Shown in pieces: positions 28,506 through 37,518 of a DNA stretch of 64,000 bases; the stretch's first letter is position 1; the number at the start of each line of letters is the position of its first letter. The translations under genes were made by a program, and so were the position numbers. The stretch is from NCBI GenBank assembly GCA_047629195.1, contig JBLHWY010000007.1:1-64000 (forward strand), given 5' to 3'. Origin of the DNA: UBA4582 sp047629195 (lineage in GTDB: Bacteria > Pseudomonadota > Gammaproteobacteria > Pseudomonadales > Azotimanducaceae). The notes beneath the pieces were generated by a model, which was not told where the DNA came from, searched no databases, and saw only the letters and a list, made by a program, of their open reading frames with translations.

Positions 28506-29705
28506 ATGCGCTTCAGAAAAATTATCGGTGTGATGACCGTAGCCATTTTAGTTACAGCTTGTGGCGGTGGCAACAGCACCCCTGCATCAGCTCCTGCATC
28601 CAGCTCAGCACCAGCCCCTGCTCCTGTGGACAATCAGGCCGGCACTGCAACAAGTTCCGGCGTGATAAGCCTTGAACCCACCTGGACCTTAGAACGCGCG
28701 CCACCAGAAGCGCTCAATATCGCGTCGTCGGATGTTGAAAGTATACTCACACATATTTTCACTGATCGCGCCGTTCAATCAGCAACGCTGGTGAAAGATG
28801 GCTACATCATTGGTGAAATGTTCAGCGCTGGGGTCGATGCGAATACCCTAGGAACTAGCTGGTCAGTAGCAAAGAGTTTCTATTCTGCCGCGATTGGCAT
28901 AGCTATAGAGCAAGGCTGGATAAATGGCCTGGACCAAAAGGCTAGCGATTTCCTCACTCAATGGCAGGGCACAAACAAAGAGAACATTACCATTAGACAT
29001 CTTCTCGAGATGCGCTCGGGGCTTGGCGACCCTGGCACAATATCTCGTTCTCGGAATCAGACGGAACACGCAATAAACACCATCAAAATCAGTGCAGAAG
29101 ACAGTCAGTTCTTCTATTCAAACCCTACTTCACAGTTGTTCGAGCCAATACTGCGAACCGCAACCGGCGTGGATGCACATACATACTTGCGTCAGGAATT
29201 ACTCTTACCCATCGGCATCGACCCGAATTTAGTGGGCATGTGGTTAGACCCTACCGGTGTTAATCCACTGACCTATATGGGGTTGGATATGCGACCCGTA
29301 GATATGGCACGATTTGGGCTACTATATGCGCGTGGCGGAAAATGGGAAGCCAATCAAGTTGTACCGCAAACGTTCGTACAGCAAAGTTTATCGACTCAAA
29401 GCGTATTTTATGGCTTTCAATGGTGGAGACTTAACAACGCATATTTTGGTCAAGCCACGCCTATCTCTATATCGGCTGCGCTGGGGCTCAATGGTCAGAA
29501 AATTTATGTCTGGGCAGAGCAAGATGTTGTGCTTGTTGTGCAGACTCAATATCAGCACAATCAAAATCAAGGTTATATCTTGAGCGAACTAAATTTTCCG
29601 AACACTTGTAGTGGACGAAATAGTTGTCCCAATTCAACTGGAAGTGATGTACCGCGTTACAACGAGAGAGAACTGATGGTTTTATTGTCTGCTTTGACCG
29701 ACTGA
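28506..29705 (+). CDS. Lipoprotein serine hydrolase (beta-lactamase class C-like fold)
   Basis: A 399-residue exported lipoprotein: the signal peptide ends in a lipobox LVTAC with the acylated Cys at 19, followed by a Ser/Pro/Ala-rich linker to about residue 50. The penicillin-binding-protein-like catalytic domain has SxxK in SWSVAKSF near 120 and a Y-S-N motif near 203. These are typical of class C beta-lactamase-related esterases and peptidases, not of dedicated resistance enzymes. It is anchored in the envelope. Its substrate is unknown. Confidence 0.85.
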   Translation: MRFRKIIGVMTVAILVTACGGGNSTPASAPASSSAPAPAPVDNQAGTATSSGVISLEPTWTLERAPPEALNIASSDVESILTHIFTDRAVQSATLVKDGYIIGEMFSAGVDANTLGTSWSVAKSFYSAAIGIAIEQGWINGLDQKASDFLTQWQGTNKENITIRHLLEMRSGLGDPGTISRSRNQTEHAINTIKISAEDSQFFYSNPTSQLFEPILRTATGVDAHTYLRQELLLPIGIDPNLVGMWLDPTGVNPLTYMGLDMRPVDMARFGLLYARGGKWEANQVVPQTFVQQSLSTQSVFYGFQWWRLNNAYFGQATPISISAALGLNGQKIYVWAEQDVVLVVQTQYQHNQNQGYILSELNFPNTCSGRNSCPNSTGSDVPRYNERELMVLLSALTD

Positions 29706-29872
29706 GGCAAGTGATTTATCCTGCAGCGCGCTTCGAAGGGCTGTACAACTCGGAGACAATACGGTAATTTGCCGTGCTTTATTTATGAATAGAAAGTTTT
29801 AGATTTGTAAAGTTTCAGAGTAGAGATCTGAACAGCGGTAAAAGCCACCTATCCAAGACTTCCTAGTTGAAG

Positions 29873-29902
29873 AAAAAGCCCAGTCATTGGCCTTTTTTTT
29901 TT
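29873..29902 (+). terminator. Hairpin plus ten-T run just before the carbamoyltransferase
   Basis: AAAAAGCC, an eight-base loop, then GGC, one extra C and ten consecutive T. The stem is short and needs a bulged C to extend into the A/T pairs. The T-run ends four bases before ATG 29907. It either ends the upstream lipoprotein transcript or attenuates transcription into the carbamoyltransferase. Confidence 0.45.
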
Positions 29903-29921
29903 AGCTATGAGAAATGGTCCC

Positions 29922-30866
29922 ATGAGACATCTACCCAATTTGCAGTCACTTTCAGCGGTCGAACTCACTGAAATTTTGAACAAAGCGGCTGAAATCAAGG
30001 CAAACCCTGCCGACTTTTACAATTTACTACATCGTAAATCTCTTGCCATGCTGTTTCAAAAAACCAGCACGCGCACGCGCGTATCATTTGAAGCTGCAAT
30101 GACAGAACTCGGTGGTCACGCGATTTATATCGATTGGGCTACTTCGAATTTTGTGCTGTCCGGTATCGAGCACGAAACAGAATACTTATCTCGAAATGTC
30201 AGTTGTATCATGGCTAGACTGCTCTACAACGAAGATCTAACAAGAATCATGGCCGCGAGTCAGGTACCTTTAATTAATGGCTGCGACGAAAAATTTCATC
30301 CCTGTCAGGCCATGACAGATGTACTCTCTATGATCGAACACTTTGAAGGCGATATCTCTGACGCCCGACTGACTTACCTTGGTGTTCAAAACAATGTTTC
30401 AAATTCTCTGGTCACCATATGCCACAAATTGGGTATTAACCTTACTCTGGCAACGCCCTCTGCAGTTGACAATGGCGAATCCGAGGATGCATTTGTCCAA
30501 GATATTATAAAGAACTCGAATGTCATCTCGCACACCACCGATCCTAAGGCTGCGGTTCAAGGCACAGACTTTGTCTATACCGATACCTGGGTTGATATGC
30601 AGTATTTTAACAACCCGGATCACAAAGAAGAAAACGAACAGAAACTTATAGAAATGATGCCTTACCAAATCAATTCAGATTTATTAAAAGGGGTAGATTG
30701 CAAGATCATGCATGATATGCCGATACATGATGGTTTCGAAATTAGTACAGAAATGACAAAAGACCCGCGCGCGATCATATACCAGCAAGCCGAAAATAGG
30801 CTGCATGCTCAAAAGGGAATTCTATGGTGGTTGTATCAAGAATCCGGACAGTTAGATAACGACTAG
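29922..30866 (+). CDS. Ornithine carbamoyltransferase-like enzyme with altered amino-substrate motifs
   Basis: A 314-residue transcarbamylase. The carbamoyl-phosphate site is intact: KTSTRTRVSFE near residue 50 and FHPCQAM near 126. Two motifs that bind the second substrate in ornithine carbamoyltransferases differ: the usual SMG loop reads DTWVDMQYF near 225, and the HCLP loop reads HDMPIH near 266. The end QAENRLHAQKGILWWL is normal. It may be argF or a paralogue acting on another amine. ATG 29922 (MRHLPNL) resembles the family N-terminus. ATG 29907 is possible but follows a T-run with no ribosome site. No arginine genes adjoin it. Confidence 0.8.
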   Translation: MRHLPNLQSLSAVELTEILNKAAEIKANPADFYNLLHRKSLAMLFQKTSTRTRVSFEAAMTELGGHAIYIDWATSNFVLSGIEHETEYLSRNVSCIMARLLYNEDLTRIMAASQVPLINGCDEKFHPCQAMTDVLSMIEHFEGDISDARLTYLGVQNNVSNSLVTICHKLGINLTLATPSAVDNGESEDAFVQDIIKNSNVISHTTDPKAAVQGTDFVYTDTWVDMQYFNNPDHKEENEQKLIEMMPYQINSDLLKGVDCKIMHDMPIHDGFEISTEMTKDPRAIIYQQAENRLHAQKGILWWLYQESGQLDND

Positions 30867-31075
30867 AAAAAACGAGGGATACGAACTCTCTACGTTGGCA
30901 GTGAACATTTTTAGATTCCATCGCTTTTGCTGTCCAACCTTACCAACTTCACCGAGAATAGTTCACTTAGTCATCATTTCCAATATTGCAAAACGCGGCA
31001 AAAACAGCGCATAAACGATGTGAAAACAGGACACCCACGAGCTAATAAATTAAGAAATAGATTCCGCTATTTCCC

Positions 31076-31110
31076 AAAAAAGCGACCCGCAGGCCGCGTA
31101 AACAGCCTGC
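31076..31110 (-). terminator. Probable intrinsic terminator of the glc operon
   Basis: Read on the minus strand, downstream of glcF: GCAGGC, ten-base loop, GCCTGC (perfect 6-bp GC-rich stem), seven bases, then six T. Position and orientation fit the end of glcDEF. The plus-strand reading lacks a T-run. The gap of about 280 bases between the carbamoyltransferase and glcF otherwise shows nothing convincing. Confidence 0.5.
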
Positions 31111-31145
31111 AATGACAGGTAAGAAATGTCGCGCATAATACGCTT

Positions 31146-32366
31146 TTATTCAACGGCTTCGGCAAGCAATTCGACCCAGTGAACGACAGGCACATTGGCG
31201 CGGCTACCAATGTGCAGCTGGCAGCCAACATTTGCCGTCGCGATAATCTCTGGCTGGTGCTGCTGAAGGTGCGCTAATTTTTGGTCCAGCAACTGACCCG
31301 CAATTTTTGGGTGAGTCACAGAATAGGTGCCTGCAGAACCACAACAGATATGCGCATCAGCCACACGCACTAAATTAAAACCCGCCTTAGTCAGAATAGC
31401 TTCGACGGCACCCGGCAACTTTTGTCCATGTTGCAGAGTACAGGGCGCATGGTAGGCAACGCGGCGAACTGAAGCAGCCGCCACTATCGAAAACTCAAAT
31501 TCTGCCAATAGCTCGCTTACATCACAAATGTGTTTTACGACATCCGCAGCTTTTGATTTGTAGCCCAGATCATATTGAAGGATCTGCTCATATTCCTTCA
31601 ATGTGGCGCCGCATCCAGATGCTGTAGAGACGATCGCGTCATAGTCATTGAGGATAGGATGAAGTTGGTCAATCAATCGTCGCATCTTATTCCGTCCAGC
31701 TTCTGGCGCAGACAAGTGGTAGTCTACCGAACCGCAACAGGACTCATCTTTAAGAAAGCTAACTGCAACACTCTGTTTTGACAACAGCTGTGTTAACGCT
31801 TGATTAACCTGTGGCGTAGCACCCTTTTGCACACATCCTTCGAGCACTAGCACGCGCTTTATTGGCTCTGCCACAGCGCAGTGATTAGTAAACGTCTGCG
31901 CAGCGACGGTGGGCACTTTTTCAGCGAGCGATGCGGGAAGAAAGAACTTAAACAGGTTGCCAAGCCTCGCAAGTGTTCTGAATATCGCGGGCACTGGCAT
32001 GAGCTTTCTTAACAATGTATCTCGAACCTCAGCGCTCAATGAAGCGGGTCTTAACTGTGCCGAAATCTCTTGGCCAATTTCATGCAGCCGAGCATATTTC
32101 ACACCGGAGGGGCAGGTTGTCTCACAGGCGCGACAAGTTAAACATTGGTCTAGATGCGTCTGGCTCTTCGCTGTGATTTCGTTATCCTCAAGCATATTTT
32201 TGATGAGGTAAATTCGTCCTCGAGGGCCATCAAGCTCATCACCCAACAATTGATAAGTAGGGCAAGTTGCTGTGCAAAAACCGCAATGGACACAAGTACG
32301 CAAAATTGCTTCTGCTTCCTGGACCCTCGGTTCATTAATCAATGTTGCATGAATTTTTGTTTGCAT
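31146..32366 (-). CDS. glcF: Glycolate oxidase iron-sulfur subunit GlcF
   Basis: A 406-residue electron-transfer subunit of glycolate dehydrogenase. Two 4Fe-4S binding motifs lie in the N-terminal quarter: CVHCGFCTATCP near residue 25 and CLTCRACETTCP near 74. Two CCG domains follow, with CCGSVDYH near 218 and CCGSAGTY near 347. It is third in the glcD-glcE-glcF operon. Electrons pass from the flavin subunits through it, probably to quinone at the membrane. Confidence 0.95.
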   Translation of the reverse strand: MQTKIHATLINEPRVQEAEAILRTCVHCGFCTATCPTYQLLGDELDGPRGRIYLIKNMLEDNEITAKSQTHLDQCLTCRACETTCPSGVKYARLHEIGQEISAQLRPASLSAEVRDTLLRKLMPVPAIFRTLARLGNLFKFFLPASLAEKVPTVAAQTFTNHCAVAEPIKRVLVLEGCVQKGATPQVNQALTQLLSKQSVAVSFLKDESCCGSVDYHLSAPEAGRNKMRRLIDQLHPILNDYDAIVSTASGCGATLKEYEQILQYDLGYKSKAADVVKHICDVSELLAEFEFSIVAAASVRRVAYHAPCTLQHGQKLPGAVEAILTKAGFNLVRVADAHICCGSAGTYSVTHPKIAGQLLDQKLAHLQQHQPEIIATANVGCQLHIGSRANVPVVHWVELLAEAVE

Positions 32367-32399
32367 AGTTGATAGCTAAATCAATAAGAATGTAGATAT

Positions 32400-33494
32400 T
32401 CAGGCTTCGAACAATCTGCCTGCGTTTAGTATCAGCCCAGGATCGAACTGTTTTTTTAGTTTTCGATTAAGTTCAGCAACACTACTGCTAAGTTGCTGGA
32501 ATGGCTGCCTGATAGCTTCAGACGCTTCGTCATGAGTCTCATTAGGCGAGTCTTCTGACTTGCGTCGAAACAGAGTCACAGTCTGAGGATCAGTTTTTAA
32601 TCTAGGGGCAAAGGTCGGATTACTTATCCATCGAATTCCGCCGCCCCATTCTACAACTTGCGTATTATCCAATAGCGCAGCACTACCAGGTTCCGTTGAA
32701 ACTCGCCAAAGTGGCCCCCGACCTTTAAAAACATCGAGTTTCTGGTTTTTCAAATCTCGCCAGAATTGCTCACCCTCTTCACTCGGAATGCGATCTCCAG
32801 ATAAGCGAACTGCGGCAACTTTCACCGTTTGTGCGGAGCCACCTATACGAAGGTAGGCAATACCAGAAACCCATGCACTTCCAGTTAAAGGCAGGCCATT
32901 TCTCCGGTAGCGCTGAAAATCGTTTACGGCTTCAACCGCCGATGCAGGCCAAACAAAAGTTGCAGACACCTCGTCGCCCGGCAGCACTTTGAAGCTCACA
33001 TCGCAGATGAGTCCTAACTCACCAAGACTACCAACCATCAAGCGGGACACGTCATATCCAGCGACATTTTTCATCACTTGACCACCCATTTCATAAGCCG
33101 TTCCACGACCATCAATGAACGAAACACCCAATACATAATCCCTCACAGAACCAAAGTATGGTCTTGCTGGTCCGGATAAACCCGCAGCAACTACGCCACC
33201 TATCGTCGCATTACCTTGAAACTCTGGCGGCTCAAATGGCAGGCGTTGGCCATTATCTAGCAGTAACTTTTCAACATCGGCTAACAGTGTCCCTGCTTTC
33301 AAACGAATCATCAATTCGTCTTTGCGGTAATCAATAACACCAGCATAATCGTGGCAGCCGATCGATTCCGACAGCCCATTATTCATTTTGTTACCTAAAA
33401 ATGACTTGCTGCCCCCACCCTCAATTTGCAACGGTGTTTTTATCTTATAAGCCTGCGCGATCCGTTCCGCGAGTAAATTTAGCTGCTGCGCCAT
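32400..33494 (-). CDS. glcE: Glycolate oxidase FAD-binding subunit GlcE
   Basis: A 364-residue subunit with a PCMH-type FAD-binding domain (about residues 15-180), seen in LPFEPPEFQGNATIGGVVAAG near 80 and GGQVMKNVAGYDVSRLMVGS near 145. The C-terminal part ends NPGLILNAGRLF-like (DPGLILNAGRLFEA), as in the family. Its ATG overlaps the glcD stop by one base (TAATG), so they are translationally coupled. It works with GlcD and GlcF to oxidise glycolate to glyoxylate. Confidence 0.94.
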   Translation of the reverse strand: MAQQLNLLAERIAQAYKIKTPLQIEGGGSKSFLGNKMNNGLSESIGCHDYAGVIDYRKDELMIRLKAGTLLADVEKLLLDNGQRLPFEPPEFQGNATIGGVVAAGLSGPARPYFGSVRDYVLGVSFIDGRGTAYEMGGQVMKNVAGYDVSRLMVGSLGELGLICDVSFKVLPGDEVSATFVWPASAVEAVNDFQRYRRNGLPLTGSAWVSGIAYLRIGGSAQTVKVAAVRLSGDRIPSEEGEQFWRDLKNQKLDVFKGRGPLWRVSTEPGSAALLDNTQVVEWGGGIRWISNPTFAPRLKTDPQTVTLFRRKSEDSPNETHDEASEAIRQPFQQLSSSVAELNRKLKKQFDPGLILNAGRLFEA

Positions 33495-34984
33495 TAGAAG
33501 CGATCCATGTCGGCGAATTTTTTTGCATGCGACCCAGTGGCATCTGAATGAATGTCTGAATGAACGTGCATTGCACCAAATTCTGCGCAGCGACTCAATG
33601 TCGGCACCGCTTTTCCAGGGTTCAGTATTCTCAGCTCATCAAAAGCTGATTTCACGCCATGAAACAATTCGAGTTCAGCTTCGGAAAACTGCACGCACAT
33701 TTGATCAATTTTTTCGACACCAACGCCATGTTCACCGGTAATAGTGCCACCTACGCTGATACATAAATTCAAAATATCTGCGCCGAAAAGCTCGGCTCGC
33801 GCCATTTCACCCGATTTATTCGCGTCGTATAAAATTAGCGGATGAAGATTGCCGTCGCCAGCGTGAAACACATTAGCAACAGCCAGTCCGTGCTTACTTG
33901 AGAATTCCGTGATTTGAGCCAAAACAGAAGCTAATGCTGACCGGGGTATAGTGCCATCCATACAATAATAATCTGGCGCGAGCCTACCTACCGCGGGAAA
34001 AGCAGCCTTTCGACCTAGCCAGAGTTGTTGCCTTTCCACAGCATCAGTCGCAACACGAATCTGCATCGCCTGATTCTCTTCGAGAATAAGTTTCAGCTTT
34101 TCTATCTGGCGCTCAACCTCTTCCTCGACTCCATCAAGCTCGCATATCAGAAGTCCTTCGGCATCAAGCGGATAACCGACTTTCACAAATGCTTCAGCCG
34201 CTTGTATCGCAAGTTTGTCCATCATCTCTAGTCCCGCTGGCAAAATCCCCTGGGATATGATGGCGTTAACGGTGTTCGCTGCCAGGCTTACGCTAGAAAA
34301 GGCAGCGAGTACAACGGCAATTTTTGAGGGAATAGGAATCAATTGCACTGTCACTTCAACAACAATACCCAACATCCCCTCGGAGCCATGCAATAGCGCC
34401 AGCAGGTCAAGACCAGGGCTGTCAAAGCCAGTACTGCCTACCTCATACGATTCGCCATTCGGCGCAATCATTTTAAGTTTCTTGACGTTGTGAACCGTCA
34501 AACCATACTTTAAGCAATGAACTCCACCGGAATTCTCAGCGACATTTCCACCGATCGTGCAGGCAATCTGTGAGGACGGATCCGGTGCGTAAAATAGCCC
34601 CAGGTCCCGTACTGAATCGGAAATAGCTAAATTCGTGACGCCTGGTTCGACTCTTGCCATGAGATTGTCAGGATCAATTTCAAGAATCCTGTTGAACTTG
34701 GCAAGGCTGAGTAACACTCCTTCACTGTGCGGCATGGCGCCGCCGGAAAGCCCAGTCCCAGCGCCTCGGGCAACAACTGGCACCTGAGCGTCGGAACACA
34801 AACGCATAATCTGTTGAATTTCAATCACGGTTTCAGGGATGACAACAGTCCAAGGGACTTGACGCTTGGCAGTTAACCCATCTGACTCATATACTCTTCG
34901 CCCCGCTTCATCGCTGATAACACGATTACCACAAAGATCTTTCAAAGAAGCTAACAATCCTGATTGTTTTACGCTAAAAGTCAC
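33494..34984 (-). CDS. glcD: Glycolate oxidase catalytic subunit GlcD
   Basis: A 496-residue FAD-linked oxidase, the first gene of the operon. The PCMH FAD domain covers about residues 45-225, with VARGAGTGLSGGAMP near 75 and the IGGNVAENSGG region near 143. The C-terminal substrate/cap domain contains VFHAGDGNLHPL near 372 and GTITGEHGVGVEK near 415, the conserved histidine-bearing motifs of this family. Glycolate excreted by phytoplankton is a common carbon source for marine bacteria that carry this operon. No glcC regulator or glcB malate synthase is adjacent. Confidence 0.95.
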   Translation of the reverse strand: MTFSVKQSGLLASLKDLCGNRVISDEAGRRVYESDGLTAKRQVPWTVVIPETVIEIQQIMRLCSDAQVPVVARGAGTGLSGGAMPHSEGVLLSLAKFNRILEIDPDNLMARVEPGVTNLAISDSVRDLGLFYAPDPSSQIACTIGGNVAENSGGVHCLKYGLTVHNVKKLKMIAPNGESYEVGSTGFDSPGLDLLALLHGSEGMLGIVVEVTVQLIPIPSKIAVVLAAFSSVSLAANTVNAIISQGILPAGLEMMDKLAIQAAEAFVKVGYPLDAEGLLICELDGVEEEVERQIEKLKLILEENQAMQIRVATDAVERQQLWLGRKAAFPAVGRLAPDYYCMDGTIPRSALASVLAQITEFSSKHGLAVANVFHAGDGNLHPLILYDANKSGEMARAELFGADILNLCISVGGTITGEHGVGVEKIDQMCVQFSEAELELFHGVKSAFDELRILNPGKAVPTLSRCAEFGAMHVHSDIHSDATGSHAKKFADMDRF

Positions 34985-35093
34985 TATTTACTCCTTCACT
35001 GCTGTAACTGAACCAAAGAAAGCGCGACCTAGCCTTCGCGCAATCTCTACTACTGACTTGATTTCAGGAACGGACTATACCGAACAATTCGCG

Positions 35094-35099
35094 TATAAT
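35094..35099 (+). promoter_or_regulatory. Candidate -10 box of ribBX
   Basis: A perfect TATAAT lies 54 bases before the ribBX ATG, in the 168-base spacer divergent from glcD. No good -35 hexamer is seen 16-18 bases upstream (CGGACT at 17), so an activator may be needed. The spacer is too short and lacks the conserved blocks for an FMN riboswitch. Confidence 0.3.
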
Positions 35100-35152
35100 C
35101 TTAACCTTCGAAACGATCAGCAAAACAACCCATAAAAAACAGGCTTTTACGA

Positions 35153-36265
35153 ATGGCGATAAGCAGTGTGGAAGAGATCCTTGAAGACTTTCGGCAAGGA
35201 AAAATGGTTCTGATAATGGATGACGAGAATCGTGAAAATGAGGGTGACATTATCATCGCTGCTGAAGTTGTAACACCACAGCATATGACTTTTATGGCAA
35301 GGGAAGCTTGTGGCCTGATCTGCCTTACTATGACAGAAGCACGTGGCAAGCAACTCAAATTGCCCTTCATGGTTGAAAACAATCGCTCACAACACGAAAC
35401 GAATTTTACCGTTTCCATCGAAGCGGCCGAAGGTATCACAACCGGTATTTCCGCTGCTGACCGTGCAGTGACTGTTCGAACGGCAGTTAAAGCCAATGCG
35501 ACGCCTGATGACATCGTCATGCCAGGTCATATTTTCCCTATTGTTGCCCAACGCGGCGGTGTGCTGACCCGCGCTGGTCATACTGAAGCCGGATGTGATC
35601 TCGCAAAGCTAAGCGGCTATGAACCCGCCTCGGTCATTGTCGAAGTCATGAACGAAGATGGCACAATGGCGAAGCGTCCTGAGCTCGAAATCTTTGCTGA
35701 GAAACATGGTATTAAACTCGGCACTATTGCTGATTTGATTCAGTACCGATTAGCCAACGACAAGACCATTGATTTGATTGATGAGAAAACCGTCAATACA
35801 CGTCACGGTGAGTTCCACCTGCGGACCTACACTGACAGTATTTCCGACTGCATTCACTATGCATTGATCAAGGGTGAGATTAACGCGCACGAACCGTGTC
35901 TGGTAAGGGTACAAACCCTGAACAAATTACGAGACATCATTGGTACAGAAAGGCCTGACTCGCGAAAATCTTGGTCCCTTTCCGACTCGCTCGCAAAAGT
36001 TGCTGCAGAAGGTCAGGGAGTTGTTGTTATCGTCGGACAAGAGACAACCAAATCAGAAGAATTAGCCGAGATCGAGCATTTTCCTTCACCACAGCCATCA
36101 CTCAAAGCGAATATGGAATTAGGTATGTATCGGGTCGTCGGCACGGGATCACAAATACTAAGGGACCTAGGCGTCGGCAAGATGCGCCTGCTCAGCTCCC
36201 CTACCCGTTTTAATGCTATCTCGGGCTTTCAGCTAGAAGTCGTTGAATTTGTGGCAAACGATTAA
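35153..36265 (+). CDS. ribBX: 3,4-dihydroxy-2-butanone-4-phosphate synthase fused to a degenerate cyclohydrolase domain (RibBX type)
   Basis: A 370-residue riboflavin-synthesis protein. The N-terminal ~200 residues are an intact RibB domain: MDDENRENEGD near residue 21, PGHIFPIVAQRGGVLTRAGHTEAG near 123. The C-terminal ~170 residues align with GTP cyclohydrolase II, ending QILRDLGVGKMRLLSSPTRFNAI. They lack the zinc-binding cysteines and the RQEGRGIGL-type catalytic stretch. This matches the RibBX arrangement described in Proteobacteria, in which the second domain has no cyclohydrolase activity. A separate ribA is therefore expected elsewhere. Its stop overlaps the ATG of the next gene (TAATG). 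Confidence 0.9.
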   Translation: MAISSVEEILEDFRQGKMVLIMDDENRENEGDIIIAAEVVTPQHMTFMAREACGLICLTMTEARGKQLKLPFMVENNRSQHETNFTVSIEAAEGITTGISAADRAVTVRTAVKANATPDDIVMPGHIFPIVAQRGGVLTRAGHTEAGCDLAKLSGYEPASVIVEVMNEDGTMAKRPELEIFAEKHGIKLGTIADLIQYRLANDKTIDLIDEKTVNTRHGEFHLRTYTDSISDCIHYALIKGEINAHEPCLVRVQTLNKLRDIIGTERPDSRKSWSLSDSLAKVAAEGQGVVVIVGQETTKSEELAEIEHFPSPQPSLKANMELGMYRVVGTGSQILRDLGVGKMRLLSSPTRFNAISGFQLEVVEFVAND

Positions 36266-37144
36266 TGGACCTCGCACCCCTGATCAAACTCGAGGACGAC
36301 ACGCCCCAATTGTCATGATCGTCGGTGCTCAACTCAAGCGGACCATGGCCATCGCAAACTCGTCGCCGAGCTTGACGGTTGTTTTGCGCTCAGCTCCACA
36401 ACTGAGCCACAGAAAGTATCCATCACGATCAGCAACGATGTCTTTAGCATTCATCGGGGTAGGCCAGACGCAAAAATAGTGGTTCATCTTGATTTTAATA
36501 ACCAGAGCGAAAAACCACGCATTGAACGGCTGCTGCGGCATCCATTGTTCGCAATACAAGTGGGTAAGCTACTCGAACCACCGCTTCAGAACTGGATTAT
36601 CGAAGCAAAAAAATATTGGGAACAAGTATCTGACTACCGCCGCATGCCGGCTTCCATAAAATTTATCTCGACGACGGACAACAACGAACTCACCCTAGGA
36701 GACTCGTATCAGACACCGGCGGTCATTGTTAGCGGCAAACCAGAGGTTCTCTTAAAAATAGTTAACGGTGGCTTGGTATTTATTGAAGCGAACATGTCCG
36801 GAAAAATTAACGCTAGCGTGAAGCATTTGGTCACCCTTACAGGGGTTTCTATCAAACGCTTAATTGTAGCGGGCCTCGCGGGTCTGGAACACGAACTAAC
36901 ACTACCTGATGAATGCGAAAAACTGGCATGGGACGACACCGATGAACTCGAGAAACTACCAACAATAACAAAGACAATTGACGCTCTAGCAGGCCATCAA
37001 TATCTTTCGAAGTACCTTAGTAGTGGTTTACTGAGTACTGGGCAAATACTCGACGCTCCTAATGGCTGGCATTTCATACCGAAGGCGGAGACCCTGAATC
37101 AAAAACTGTCACAGCCTGGGAATATAACCGGTACTTTCAGCTAG
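36265..37144 (+). CDS. Unknown protein (possibly SCP2-like), apparently frameshifted near its start
   Basis: The ATG at 36265 overlaps the ribBX stop, but its frame ends after 17 codons at 36316-36318. A long open frame without any ATG, GTG or TTG begins at 36284 and runs to 37144; its first usable start is GTG 36479, with no ribosome site. The codons before that GTG read like protein (KLVAELDGCFALSS, then DVFSIHRGRPDAKI). A one-base shift between 36284 and 36316 would join the two into one gene of about 290 residues. The patterns VFSIHRGRPDA and VSGKPEVLLKIVNGG loosely recall SCP2-type lipid-binding domains, a weak call. It may be a frameshift mutation or an assembly error. Confidence 0.55.
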
Positions 37145-37314
37145 CCTAACCACCGTCTAGTACGCTAGTTTAGCTGCCGAATTGGGGTTGTTTTGTTAGC
37201 ACAGGCTTGTGAGCACAAAAAAAAGTGGAACCCAACTTATAAAACAAGATTTAATACAACCATACAGAACAAAAACCTACATCTAGTACAGACATTTAGA
37301 CTCAGGAGAAACAC

Positions 37315-37518
37315 ATGCTATATATTCTTGCACTTCTACTACCTCCCGTCGCCGTGTTCATTTGCGGCAAACCGATACAAGGCATCATAAACATCATTCT
37401 ATGCCTGTGTTTTTTAATACCGGGGATCATTCACGCACTATTTGTCGTGCATAATAAGTATGAAGACCAACGAACCGACAAAATTGTAAAAGCTATCGAA
37501 AAGGCTAACAACGAATGA
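37315..37518 (+). CDS. PMP3/YqaE-family small membrane protein
   Basis: A 67-residue proteolipid with two membrane helices: LLPPVAVFICGKPIQGIINIILCL and the following FLIPGIIHALFVVH, the standard PMP3 (UPF0057) pattern, then a charged tail. Relatives affect membrane potential and salt tolerance in yeast and plants; the bacterial role is unclear. CAGGAG lies seven bases before the ATG. Its last codons overlap the next gene by four bases (ATGA). Confidence 0.88.
   Translation: MLYILALLLPPVAVFICGKPIQGIINIILCLCFLIPGIIHALFVVHNKYEDQRTDKIVKAIEKANNE

Noticed and set aside
28506..29705. Beta-lactam resistance gene
   Set aside because: The SxxK and YxN motifs are shared by many esterases and peptidases, and the lipoprotein anchor and overall pattern do not indicate a dedicated beta-lactamase.
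30927..31115. 62-codon plus-strand frame after the carbamoyltransferase
   Set aside because: It has no ribosome site, and its composition is unlike the neighbours; it also runs through the probable glc terminator.
34985..35152. FMN riboswitch before ribBX
   Set aside because: The spacer is only 168 bases and none of the conserved RFN blocks is visible.
36315..36479. Open frame starting at ATG 36315 behind ribBX
   Set aside because: Its codons do not read like a protein family, and the other frame over the same bases continues into the long downstream frame.
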